Shown piece after piece: positions 15,028-22,875 of a DNA stretch of 49,627 nt; within the stretch, counting starts at the first letter, position 1, and every line of letters starts with the position of its first letter. The notes beneath the pieces were generated by a model, which saw only the letters and a program-made list of their open reading frames with translations, ran no database searches and was not told the origin of the DNA. The DNA is from Streptomyces sp. CT34 (GTDB lineage Bacteria; Actinomycetota; Actinomycetes; Streptomycetales; Streptomycetaceae), in NCBI RefSeq assembly GCF_000805335.1, contig NZ_KN708638.1, positions 4,604,476 through 4,654,102 of the forward strand, read 5' to 3'. The position numbers were made by a program, and so were the translations under genes.

Positions 15028-15207
15028 CGCCCCGGCCCGGACACCCCGCCCGGCTCCCGCCCCCGGCGCCCGCGCGCCCGCTCCCGCGCCGCCGCGTCCG
15101 GCGCCGCCCGGTCCCGGAAAACCCGGTACCCGGGCAAGCGCCACGCCCCGGCATGCGGCATCGTGTGCATGACCGGTCGGCAGGAGGCGTACGAGGAGCG
15201 GAGAGAC

Positions 15208-16980
15208 GTGGTGTCGGACCCACCGCGCGGGCAGCGCGGCAGTAGCGGCAACAGCACCGGCGCGGGCAAGGGCAGCGGCGGCACCGGCACGAACGGGACC
15301 TCGCAGCAGTCCGGCCACCCCGAGGAGCGCAAACCGCAGTCGGACGAGGCGCACAGCGCCTTCACGCCGCCGCTGGGTGTGCCGCTGCCGCCGCCGCCCG
15401 AAGAGGAGCACCCCACCTCGGAGTTCGCGCTGCCCGAGGGCCTGCGCCCGGAGGCGCCGGCCGAGCAGGAGGGGTCGGCGTTCGTGCCGCCCGGGAGCAC
15501 CAGCGGGCAGACGCCCCTGCCGGGCACCGTGGCCGGCGGTCTGGCGTTCACCCCGCCGCACGGCATCCCGGCCCTCAGCCTCACCAAGGAGGCGCCGTGG
15601 CAGGACCGGATGCGCACGATGCTCCGGATGCCGATCCACGAGCGGCCGGTGCCCGAACGGGTGGAGCGCGCCGAGGAGACCGAGGGCCCGGCCGTTCCCC
15701 GCGTGCTCGACCTGACGCTGCGTATCGGCGAGATCCTGCTGGCCGGCGGCGAGGGCGCGGAGGACGTCGAGGCGGCGATGTTCGGCGTGGCGCACGCGTA
15801 CGGCCTGGAACGGGTCGAGCCGACCGTCACGTTCACGCTGCTGTCGATCTCGTACCAGCCGTCGCTGGTCGACGACCCGGTCACCGCCAGCCGGACGGTG
15901 CGGCGGCGCGGGGTCGACTACAACCGGCTGTCCGCGGTCTTCCGGCTGGTCGACGACATCACCTCCGAGGGCATCACCCTGGAGGAGGCGTACCGCGGTC
16001 TGGCCGAGATCCGGCGGAACCGCCACCCGTACCCGAGCTGGGGGCTGACGCTGGCCTCCGGGCTGCTCTCCGGCGCGGCGAGCATGCTGGTCGGCGGCGG
16101 GGTGCTGGTGTTCGCGGCGGCGGCGGTGGGCTCGATGCTCGGCGACCGGCTGGCGTGGCTGGCCTCCGGCCGCGGGCTGCCGGAGTTCTACCAGTTCGTG
16201 TGCGCGGCGATGCCGCCGGCCGCGATAGGGCTCGTGTTCGGCCTGGCGCACTCCAATGTGCAGGCGTCCGCGGTGATCACCGGTGGGCTGTTCGCGCTGA
16301 TCCCGGGGCGGGCGCTGGTCGCCGGTGTGCAGGACGGGCTGACGGGTTACTACATCACCGCCGCCGCCCGGCTGTTGGAGGTCGGCTACCTGATCGTCGG
16401 CATCGTCGTCGGCGTGCTGTCGGTGCTCTATGTCGGGCTCCAGATCGACCCCGGCCTCAAGCGGCTCAACCCCGAGCAGGCGCTGCGGCTGTACAACGAG
16501 CCGCTGGTGCAGACCGCCGCGTCCATGCTGCTGGCGCTGGCGTTCTGTGTGCTGCTCCAACAGGAGCGGCACACCGTCGCGTTCGCGACGATGAACGGCG
16601 GGGTCGCCTGGGTCGTGTACGGGGCGCTCAACATGACCGCCGGCTTCAACGCCGTACCGTCCACGGCCATCGCCGCCGGGCTCGTCGGCCTCTTCGGCCA
16701 GTTGCTCTCCCGGTACCGCTACGCCTCGGCGCTGCCGTACGTCACCGCGGCGATCGGCCCGCTGCTGCCCGGTAGTGCGACGTACTTCGGGCTGCTCAAC
16801 TTCGCCCAGGGCAATCTGCTGGAGGGCATCTCGTCGCTGATCCGGGCCGCCTCGCTGGCGCTGGCGATCGCCGTCGGGGTCAACCTGGGAAGCGAGGTCG
16901 CGCGGCTGTTCCTGCGGGCGCCGGGCATCACGGAGGCGGGCGCGGGCCGCCGGGCGGCCAAGCGGACGCGCGGCTTCTAG
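15208..16980 (+). CDS. threonine/serine exporter family protein (ThrE-like)
   Basis: A roughly 590-residue membrane protein. The first 150 residues are a Gly/Ser/Pro/Glu-rich disordered region with repeated FTPP/FVPP segments. The DUF1212-type half follows (RVLDLTLRIGEILLAGGEGA, VTFTLLSISYQP), with about ten hydrophobic segments through the C-terminal DUF3815-type half (NGGVAWVVYGALNMTAGFNA, PLLPGSATYFGLLNFAQGN). ThrE exports threonine and serine in corynebacteria. GTG 15208 or 15211 is preferred because GGAG sits just upstream; in-frame starts at 15163 and 15169 are possible. Confidence 0.85.
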   Translation: MVSDPPRGQRGSSGNSTGAGKGSGGTGTNGTSQQSGHPEERKPQSDEAHSAFTPPLGVPLPPPPEEEHPTSEFALPEGLRPEAPAEQEGSAFVPPGSTSGQTPLPGTVAGGLAFTPPHGIPALSLTKEAPWQDRMRTMLRMPIHERPVPERVERAEETEGPAVPRVLDLTLRIGEILLAGGEGAEDVEAAMFGVAHAYGLERVEPTVTFTLLSISYQPSLVDDPVTASRTVRRRGVDYNRLSAVFRLVDDITSEGITLEEAYRGLAEIRRNRHPYPSWGLTLASGLLSGAASMLVGGGVLVFAAAAVGSMLGDRLAWLASGRGLPEFYQFVCAAMPPAAIGLVFGLAHSNVQASAVITGGLFALIPGRALVAGVQDGLTGYYITAAARLLEVGYLIVGIVVGVLSVLYVGLQIDPGLKRLNPEQALRLYNEPLVQTAASMLLALAFCVLLQQERHTVAFATMNGGVAWVVYGALNMTAGFNAVPSTAIAAGLVGLFGQLLSRYRYASALPYVTAAIGPLLPGSATYFGLLNFAQGNLLEGISSLIRAASLALAIAVGVNLGSEVARLFLRAPGITEAGAGRRAAKRTRGF

Positions 16981-17058
16981 GGCCGCGCCGCGGCGGCTCG
17001 GGAAAGGGGATACGGGCCGCCGGGCGGAGTGCCGGGCGAGCATCGGTGGCCGTTGCTG

Positions 17059-17134
17059 GAATTCTCCGCTCCGGTAAATCCACGAGTGATCCGGGCCGTG
17101 CTTTTCGACGTGCGGCCGACACGAGAATTCTCCG
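17059..17134. repeat. GAATTCTCCG direct repeats upstream of the first precursor gene
   Basis: The decamer occurs at 17059-17068 and 17125-17134, with a third related ATTCTTCTCCGG at about 17146. The 300-bp stretch from 16981 to 17284 is more A/T-rich than the flanking genes and otherwise holds only the promoter and leader of the 17285 gene; it marks the left edge of the accessory island. Confidence 0.5.
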
Positions 17135-17183
17135 GGCCGCAAGCAATTCTTCTCCGGAGTTTTCGTGCCGCGTCAGAACGACC

Positions 17184-17212
17184 TTGTCAGTCGAAGTGGT
17201 GCACGCTACGTT
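17184..17212 (+). promoter_or_regulatory. promoter of the first precursor peptide gene
   Basis: TTGTCA (17184-17189), 17 bp, then TACGTT (17207-17212) is a good vegetative-type promoter. Transcription would start near 17219, leaving a leader of about 65 nt. Confidence 0.65.
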
Positions 17213-17224
17213 CATGGCGTTCGG

Positions 17225-17250
17225 CCGCGAATTACCAGTGGAATTCGCGG
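17225..17250 (+). promoter_or_regulatory. 5' leader hairpin of the first precursor peptide gene
   Basis: CCGCGAATT pairs perfectly with AATTCGCGG around an 8-nt loop (10 bp if the flanking G-C pair is counted). It lies between the predicted transcription start and the AAGGTGG ribosome-binding site, so it may stabilise the mRNA or affect translation. Confidence 0.5.
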
Positions 17251-17284
17251 CGCCCCTGAACAGCGAGAAGAAGGTGGCACAGCT

Positions 17285-17476
17285 ATGAACTCTCCGGTAC
17301 CGACGCAGATCAGCTCCTACGCGAACGACCACCTGGCGAAGGTCACTCCCGGGAAGGTCGACAACGGGCAGGCCGTGCCGGCGCTGAGCGGCGCCAAGGC
17401 CCAGATCTCCGCCATCACCCCGACGTTCACCGATGCGACGGTGCTGATCGGAATACAGCAGGCGGTCGGTCACTAA
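17285..17476 (+). CDS. putative linaridin-type precursor peptide (second precursor)
   Basis: A 63-residue Cys-free peptide. Residues 12-23 (YANDHLAKVTPG) follow the same F/Y-A-N-x-x-L-x-x-V-x-P-G pattern as the 24605 precursor and the cypemycin precursor, and an A-x-P stretch at 30-32 aligns with the A-T-P before the cleavage region of the other peptide. The C-terminal part has a Thr-rich, hydrophobic segment, ISAITPTFTDATVLIGIQQA, ending in His. It has its own promoter, leader hairpin and AAGGTGG site, and a strong terminator after it. It could instead be a decoy, a partner peptide or a degenerate paralogue; no modification is proven. Confidence 0.65.
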   Translation: MNSPVPTQISSYANDHLAKVTPGKVDNGQAVPALSGAKAQISAITPTFTDATVLIGIQQAVGH

Positions 17477-17488
17477 CCGCCGGCCCCT

Positions 17489-17521
17489 GCGCTCCTCCTG
17501 GTTGCCGGCCGGGAGGAGCGC
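17489..17521 (+). terminator. terminator after the first precursor gene
   Basis: GCGCTCCTCC (17489-17498) pairs perfectly with GGAGGAGCGC (17512-17521), loop 13 nt, without a T-run. It isolates the peptide gene from the ABC transporter operon. Confidence 0.75.
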
Positions 17522-17576
17522 GCCGTGCTGCGGTCCGTCGAAGCGTTCCCCCGGTATATGCGCCAAGTAAAGAACA

Positions 17577-17680
17577 GATGAGTTAACTTACCCGGCCTCA
17601 TATACCTGCCGCTGATCCGCGGGGTGATGTGCCGGCGGCTCAACTAACTCATAACTTTACGCCGGGCGGCATGTTAGCTT
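17577..17680 (+). promoter_or_regulatory. linaridin-cluster promoter and regulator box before the exporter
   Basis: TCAACTAACTCAT (17640-17652) is identical to 22796-22808. It abuts a -35 TAACTT (17652-17657), 17 bp, and a -10 TAGCTT (17675-17680). An inverted octamer ATGAGTTA, the complement of TAACTCAT, lies upstream at 17578-17585. The recurrence at a second operon of the cluster marks a shared control site. Confidence 0.7.
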
Positions 17681-17770
17681 CGAACACCTTGACGACGAGT
17701 CCCTATGAGACAGGGCTGTGTTCCTGGTCGCGCACGTGCCGTGACCGTCGTCAATACGGGGGGAGTACTC

Positions 17771-19708
17771 ATGGCGAGTCATGCCGGTCACGCGAGCCTG
17801 AGTAGCAATACCGGACGTGGCGCAGGATCGGTCGCGGGTGTCGCCGGACAGCACACCATGCTGCTGATCACGGGCGTGCTGCTGGGCCTGCTGGGAGTGG
17901 GCGCCTCGCTCACCCAGCCGTGGGCCATCGGCAAACTGATCGAGGCGGCGGGCAAGGGCGAATCGCTGGCCTTCCCCATCGTCCGGCTCGTCGGCCTCTT
18001 CTGCCTGGGCGCGGTCTTCTCCGCGCTCCAGGCATACGTCATCGGGCGGGCCGGGGAGAACATCGTCTACGACGTCCGCCAGGTCCTGACCGGGCGGCTG
18101 CTCCGCGCCGACCTCACCGAATTCGGCAAGCGGCCCCAGGGCGACATCCTCACCCGCACGGTCACCGACACCTCGCTGGTGAAGATCGCCCTCTCGCAGA
18201 GCCTCGCCCAGCTGATCGTCAGCGGCGCCACCGTCATCGGCGGTGTCGTGCTGATGTTCCTCATCGACGTGCGGCTGATGCTCATCACCATGGGCTGCCT
18301 CGGGGTCGCCAGCCTCCTCTCGCTGTCCATCGCCCGCAAGTTGCGCAGGGTTGCCGTGCAGAACCGGGACGACACCGGCGAGTTCGGCACCGCCGTACAG
18401 CGCGTGCTCGCCGCGCTGCCCACGGTCAAGGCATCCCGGGCCGAGACGCGGGAGACCGCCCGTATCGGCAGGCTGGCCGAGCGGGCACGGCGTTCGGGTA
18501 TCCGCGTCAACGCCTACAACGCCCTGTTCATGCCGTCCATGAACGTCGGTACGCAGGGCGCGCTGGCCGTCGTCGTGGGCGCCGGAATGGCGTGGGTGGC
18601 CCGCGGCGAGATGAACATGGCCGACCTGACCACGTTCATCATGTACCTCTTCCAGCTGGTGTCGCCGCTGGTGACGTTCTTCATGGGGGTGGGCCAGTTC
18701 ATCCAGGGCCGGGCCGCGATCCAGCGGGTCGACGAACTCGCCCAGATGCCCCAGGAAGGCAACGGGGCGCAGGCCGCCCGGAGTTCCGTGCCCATCGGGC
18801 CGCTGCCCCAGCACCTGCCGGCGGTCGAGTTCCACGACGTGCGGTTCGGGTACCGGCGGGGCGAGGAGGGGGAGCGGACGCAGGTCCTGCACGGCATCTC
18901 GCTCACCGTGCCGGCGCGCGGGCTGACGGCGGTGGTCGGGCCCTCGGGCGCGGGCAAGACCAGCATGTTCCAGCTGATCGAGCGCTTCTACGCGCTGGAC
19001 GGCGGTGTCATCCTGCTCGGCGGGCAGAACATCGGGACGCTGCCGCTCGACACCGTCCGCGGGCTGGTCGGCTACGTCCAGCAGGACAGCGCGACCATGC
19101 GGGGCACGGTCCGGGAGAACCTGACCTACGCGCATCCGCACGCCAGTGAGGACGACATCTGGGAGGCGGTGGAGATGGCCGGCCTCACCTCGGTCGTCGC
19201 CAACCTCCCGAAGGGGCTCGACACCGAACTCGGCGACCAGGGCAGCGGGTTGTCCGGCGGGCAGCGCCAGCGCCTGTGCATCGCCCGCACGCTGCTCCAG
19301 AAGCCCGCGGTGATGCTGCTGGACGAGGCCACCTCCAACCTGGACTCCGACTCGGAGCGGGACTTCCGCGACGTGCTGCGCCGGGTCTCCCAGCAGTGCG
19401 CGGTCATCGCCATCGCCCACCGCATCTCCACGGTGGTCGACGCCGAGAAGATCGTGGTGCTGGAAGGCGGCCGGGTCCGCGCCACCGGTGTGCACCGGGA
19501 GCTGATGGAGCACGACGAGCTGTACCGGCGGCTGGCGGGCTCCCAACTGCACGCCGGGGCGGCTCCGGTCGCCACGGCGACCCACTGGGTGAGCGGGGAG
19601 CCGGGGGCGGGTCCGCTCGCCTCCGCGCTCGGCTGGCACCAGTGGGGCAGCGGCCTCAACGAGCAGACGGTGCGGCTTCGGCCCATCAGGATCGAGGAGC
19701 AGTGGTGA
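17771..19708 (+). CDS. ABC transporter, fused permease-ATPase (LinT-like exporter)
   Basis: A 645-residue half-transporter. The six-helix ABC membrane domain covers about 20-330; the ATPase domain has Walker A GPSGAGKT (390-397), signature LSGGQRQR (from 494), Walker B VMLLDEATSNLD and H-loop IAIAHRIS. No N-terminal C39 peptidase domain is present, so it would not cleave a leader itself. ATG 17771 has GGGGGAG 5 nt upstream. It overlaps the flavoenzyme start (GTGA). In this cluster it most likely exports the mature peptide and gives self-protection. Confidence 0.9.
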   Translation: MASHAGHASLSSNTGRGAGSVAGVAGQHTMLLITGVLLGLLGVGASLTQPWAIGKLIEAAGKGESLAFPIVRLVGLFCLGAVFSALQAYVIGRAGENIVYDVRQVLTGRLLRADLTEFGKRPQGDILTRTVTDTSLVKIALSQSLAQLIVSGATVIGGVVLMFLIDVRLMLITMGCLGVASLLSLSIARKLRRVAVQNRDDTGEFGTAVQRVLAALPTVKASRAETRETARIGRLAERARRSGIRVNAYNALFMPSMNVGTQGALAVVVGAGMAWVARGEMNMADLTTFIMYLFQLVSPLVTFFMGVGQFIQGRAAIQRVDELAQMPQEGNGAQAARSSVPIGPLPQHLPAVEFHDVRFGYRRGEEGERTQVLHGISLTVPARGLTAVVGPSGAGKTSMFQLIERFYALDGGVILLGGQNIGTLPLDTVRGLVGYVQQDSATMRGTVRENLTYAHPHASEDDIWEAVEMAGLTSVVANLPKGLDTELGDQGSGLSGGQRQRLCIARTLLQKPAVMLLDEATSNLDSDSERDFRDVLRRVSQQCAVIAIAHRISTVVDAEKIVVLEGGRVRATGVHRELMEHDELYRRLAGSQLHAGAAPVATATHWVSGEPGAGPLASALGWHQWGSGLNEQTVRLRPIRIEEQW

Positions 19709-21189
19709 ACAGCGCGGACGTGGCCATCGTCGGCACCGGACCCAACGGCCTGGCGGCCGGCGTGGTGCTGGCCCGAGCCGGCCTGAGAGTGGAGCTCTAC
19801 GAAGCGGCCGACACCATCGGCGGAGGGCTGCGCACCGAGCCGCTCTTCGACAACGGTGTCGTGCACGACATCTGCTCCGCCGTCCATCCCATGGCCGCCG
19901 CCTCCCCGTTCTTCCGGGAGTTCGACCTGGAGGCCCGCGGGGTCGAGCTGCTGCACCCCGAGATCAGCTACGCCCATCCGCTGGACGGGGGCCGCGCCGC
20001 CCTGGCGTACCGCTCGCTGGCTGACACCTGCGCGCACCTGGGTCCCGACGGTCCGCGCTGGCGGCGGCTGATGGGCCCGCTGCTGGAGCGCAGCGAGGCC
20101 GTCGTCGACCTGATCCTCTCCGGGCAGCGCAGCCTGCCGCGGGACCCGGCCGCCGCCCTGCTGCTGGCCGGCCGGGTGGCGGTCCACGGCACCGGGCTCG
20201 GCGCGGCACGCTTCCAGGGCGAGGAGGCGGCGGCCCTGCTCACCGGCGTCGCCGCGCACGCGGTCGGCAAACTGCCCAGTTTCGCGGCCGGCGCGGTGGC
20301 CATGCTGCTCGGCCACCTGGCGCACGGCACGGGGTGGCCGCTGCCGCGCGGCGGCAGCGCCCGTATCGCGGAGGCGATGGCCCAGGACATCACGGCGCAC
20401 GGCGGCGTCCTCCACACCGGGCACCCCGTGACGGACCTGGCCGAACTCCGCCGCGCGCGAGCGGTGTTGCTCGACACCAGCCCCAAGGGCTTCCTGGCCC
20501 TCGCGGGCGACCGGCTGCCCCGCTCCTACGCGCGCGGCCTCACCCGCTTCCGCTACGGTCCGGGCGCCGCCAAGGTCGACTTCCTGGTCTCCGAGCCGAT
20601 CCCCTGGGCCGATCCCGCGGTGGGCCGCGCCGGCACGGTCCATCTGGGCGGCACTCACGCCGAGATGGTCCGCCAGGAGACGCGGAACGCACGCCGCGTG
20701 CGGACCCGGGAGCCGTTCGTCCTCCTCGTGGACCCCGCGGTGACCGATCCCGGTCGCGCGCTGCCCGGGAAGCGCCCCGTGTGGGCGTACGCGCATGTCC
20801 CGAACGGCGATCCCACCGACCCCTACGAGCTGGTGCGCGCCCGCATCGAGCGCTACGCCCCGGGGTTCGGGGACACGGTCATCGCCCACCGCTCCGTGCC
20901 CGCCGCCGCGTACGAGACCTACAACCCCAACTACGTGGGCGGAGACATCGGTTCGGGCGCGATGACCCTCTACCAGAGCATCGCGCGCCCGGTGCCCCGC
21001 ATCGATCCCTACCGCACACCGCTGCCCGGCGTCTTCCTGTGCTCCTCGGCCACCCCGCCGGGGCCCAGTGTGCACGGCATGTCCGGCTATCTGGCCGCTG
21101 TTTCCGCACTGCGGCATTGTTTCGGGAAATGTGACGTACCCAACGTGGGTACGCAGTCGGCGTCATTCGCGAGCGGCGACCTCGCCTAA
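19705..21189 (+). CDS. FAD-dependent oxidoreductase, phytoene-desaturase-like
   Basis: A 494-residue flavoprotein of the COG1233 family. The Rossmann motif GTGPNG (10-15) lies in VAIVGTGPNGLAAGVVLARA, followed by ELYEAADTIGGGLRTEPLF; the C-terminal FAD-contacting segment is PGVFLCSSATPPGPSVHGMS. Such enzymes desaturate or saturate C-C bonds in carotenoids. No carotenoid genes are nearby, and an oxidoreductase (LinE) has been described, as I recall, in legonaridin-like clusters, so a tailoring role on the peptide is inferred. It is translationally coupled to the exporter (GTGA overlap). Confidence 0.85.
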   Translation: MNSADVAIVGTGPNGLAAGVVLARAGLRVELYEAADTIGGGLRTEPLFDNGVVHDICSAVHPMAAASPFFREFDLEARGVELLHPEISYAHPLDGGRAALAYRSLADTCAHLGPDGPRWRRLMGPLLERSEAVVDLILSGQRSLPRDPAAALLLAGRVAVHGTGLGAARFQGEEAAALLTGVAAHAVGKLPSFAAGAVAMLLGHLAHGTGWPLPRGGSARIAEAMAQDITAHGGVLHTGHPVTDLAELRRARAVLLDTSPKGFLALAGDRLPRSYARGLTRFRYGPGAAKVDFLVSEPIPWADPAVGRAGTVHLGGTHAEMVRQETRNARRVRTREPFVLLVDPAVTDPGRALPGKRPVWAYAHVPNGDPTDPYELVRARIERYAPGFGDTVIAHRSVPAAAYETYNPNYVGGDIGSGAMTLYQSIARPVPRIDPYRTPLPGVFLCSSATPPGPSVHGMSGYLAAVSALRHCFGKCDVPNVGTQSASFASGDLA

Positions 21190-21657
21190 AGCGGGCCACA
21201 CCTTTCCGTTCCGGCGTCAACGCATGCCCGACTCTCCAGGTGTTCGGGGTGGTGCGCGGCGGGGTCGGGTGAGGCGCGATGAAACTACGATGAAACCGTG
21301 CGGAACTCCGAGTGGTGCCCGGGACGTTGTCGAAGAGGGCCTGCGGTGCTCCAATCAGGGCTTTCGCCGGACCGGCTATCCCACCTGCCGGGAGCTTTGC
21401 TTCCTCGTAGCACTGCACATATTCACTGGAGTCCATCTCGGTGTATATGATGGACTCACACGACATAACCTGAAGTCCCCACACTTCGTTGAGGCGTTAC
21501 CTGGATCGACAGGAACTGCTGGTCTGACCAACCACGCGGAACTGCTGCGGATCTTCCGTGCAGTTGTGTTGGCGTACAACGTCCTTCCTCGCTCCGGCTC
21601 TTCGGCTTCGCGACGGTCCCATCGGGATCGACTGTGGGGACAAAGAGAGGGAGTTCG
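21190..21657. other. 468-bp gap with no supported gene inside the cluster
   Basis: This is the largest unexplained gap in the island. It has lower G+C than its surroundings, a direct repeat CGATGAAAC (within 21277-21298), and a TTCACT/TATGAT pair (21422-21427 and 21446-21451, 18-bp spacing) that could drive the methyltransferase gene through a long leader of about 200 nt. Open frames crossing it on either strand have poor codon use and no recognisable motifs. It may be remnant DNA or a regulatory leader. Confidence 0.5.
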
Positions 21658-22416
21658 GTGACTAACGGGGTAGAGGACATCGGCTATGGGCGACAGTTCG
21701 AGGGCTGGTACGACCGGCTGATACCGGACGACAGGATTACCGACGAGGCGGTAAAAGGGCTGCTGGCCCTCCATCCCGCTCCCGATGCGGGGACCATTGA
21801 GCTCGGTGTCGGCACGGGACGGATCGCCATCCCGCTTTCCGAGAGCGTCGGCCATGTGACCGGTGTGGATTCCTCACCGGAGATGCTGGACGCGATGCGC
21901 GTCAAGCTGAAGGACCGCGGCGATGTCACCCCCGTCCACGGGGACATCCGCACCTACACCTCGGATTCCCGGTACGGGCTGGTGTATTGCGTCTGCGCGA
22001 CCCTGTCGCTGCTGCACACCCGCGAGGACCAGCAGCGGGCCGTCCGGTGTGCGGCCGACCTCCTCGCCCCCGGCGGCCGGCTGGTGATCGAGACGCACAA
22101 CAAGCCGCCGATCCTGGAACTTCACGAAGGACGCAGGCGCACCACGTACTTCGTCCCCTACCCGGAGCCCGGCACCGGCGTGCAGACCCATTCCACGCTG
22201 CTCGACGGCGACCTGTGGCACTGCTCGCACATCCTGTACCAGGCCGACGGCACCACCCGGGTCGGGAACGAACTCACCCGGCTGACCACTCCGGAAGACA
22301 TCGACGACTACGCCCGCGCGGCCGGGCTGGAGCCCGAGGCCAGTCTTTCGCGGTGGGACGGCACCCCCTATAACGAACAGTCACCCATGTTCGCCTGCTG
22401 CTACGTCAAGCCCTGA
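21658..22416 (+). CDS. SAM-dependent methyltransferase (LinM-like)
   Basis: A 252-residue class I methyltransferase: motif I IELGVGTGRIAI (47-58), VTGVDSSPEMLDAMR as the acidic loop binding the ribose, GDIRTY, and YGLVYCVCATLSLLHT as motif IV. In linaridin clusters a methyltransferase (CypM in cypemycin) adds two methyl groups to the N-terminal amine of the mature peptide; that role is inferred here from context. GTG 21658 follows GAGAGGGAG. It stands between a long gap and the HTH gene. Confidence 0.85.
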   Translation: MTNGVEDIGYGRQFEGWYDRLIPDDRITDEAVKGLLALHPAPDAGTIELGVGTGRIAIPLSESVGHVTGVDSSPEMLDAMRVKLKDRGDVTPVHGDIRTYTSDSRYGLVYCVCATLSLLHTREDQQRAVRCAADLLAPGGRLVIETHNKPPILELHEGRRRTTYFVPYPEPGTGVQTHSTLLDGDLWHCSHILYQADGTTRVGNELTRLTTPEDIDDYARAAGLEPEASLSRWDGTPYNEQSPMFACCYVKP

Positions 22417-22455
22417 GCGCGCACACCGGAACGCGGATCACAGAAGGGGGTCGCA

Positions 22456-22803
22456 GTGGGACGACCGCCGATATTGCCGGCAGACAAGAAACTCGGTCTC
22501 CTGGTGAGAGTGATGAGTGGCCAACTGACCGCGGCGGAAGCCGCGCGGGAAGCCGGAGTCTCCGAGCAATCCGTATCGAACTGGCGTCGACAATTTATTG
22601 AGGGAGCTCGTAACGGCCTGGCCGGCGAGAGCGGAAGGGACTCCGAAGAGGCGTCCCGGATTGCCGAGCTGACCAAAGAAAACGCCATGCTGAAGGCCAC
22701 AATAGGCGAGCTGTATATGGAACTCCGGAAGTATGGGCGGAGTACGCCCGGCCGAGTTCCGTCCCCTCGCGGGAAGACTCATCCGGTCCGGAGGGTCAAC
22801 TAA
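22456..22803 (+). CDS. IS3 OrfA-like helix-turn-helix protein, possibly a domesticated regulator
   Basis: A 115-residue protein with a transposase-type HTH (LTAAEAAREAGVSEQSVSNW, residues 26-45) and a short leucine-zipper-like helix (EASRIAELTKENAMLKATIG). It resembles the OrfA half of IS3-family transposases, but no OrfB, catalytic DDE domain or terminal inverted repeats are present. It has a good ribosome-binding site (AGAAGGGGG) and normal codon use. Its stop codon lies inside the conserved box of the next promoter, suggesting a cluster regulator; a transposase relic is the alternative. Confidence 0.7.
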   Translation: MGRPPILPADKKLGLLVRVMSGQLTAAEAAREAGVSEQSVSNWRRQFIEGARNGLAGESGRDSEEASRIAELTKENAMLKATIGELYMELRKYGRSTPGRVPSPRGKTHPVRRVN

Positions 22804-22837
22804 CTCATTAATTTACCCGGGCATTCGGTGTTAGTGT
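22796..22837 (+). promoter_or_regulatory. second linaridin-cluster promoter with shared box
   Basis: TCAACTAACTCAT (22796-22808) is identical to the box before the exporter gene; TTAATT (22808-22813) and TAGTGT (22832-22837) stand 18 bp apart. Both promoters also share TTTAC-C-GG downstream of the box. It should drive the hydrolase, SdpA-like and precursor genes. Confidence 0.7.
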
Positions 22838-22875
22838 CCGGGGTAACAGCCACTTGAAATCACGGGGGAGGAATT

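Noticed and set aside
13687..17142. Long minus-strand open frame of over 1,100 codons across DedA and ThrE genes
   Set aside because: Only its last 122 codons (the YbjQ-like gene) look like protein. The rest is the antisense of well-supported genes, kept open by third-position GC bias, and is His/Arg/Gly-rich junk.
19705..21189. Carotenoid gene cluster
   Set aside because: The phytoene-desaturase-like enzyme has no phytoene synthase, GGPP synthase or cyclase neighbour.
21068..21661. A plus-strand frame filling the gap before the methyltransferase
   Set aside because: It begins inside the flavoenzyme gene, has atypical codon use and no motif; a Cys/His-containing segment around 21390-21480 looked interesting but matches nothing I know.
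22456..22803. A complete IS3 insertion sequence
   Set aside because: No OrfB, no DDE domain and no terminal inverted or target-site repeats were found around the OrfA-like gene.
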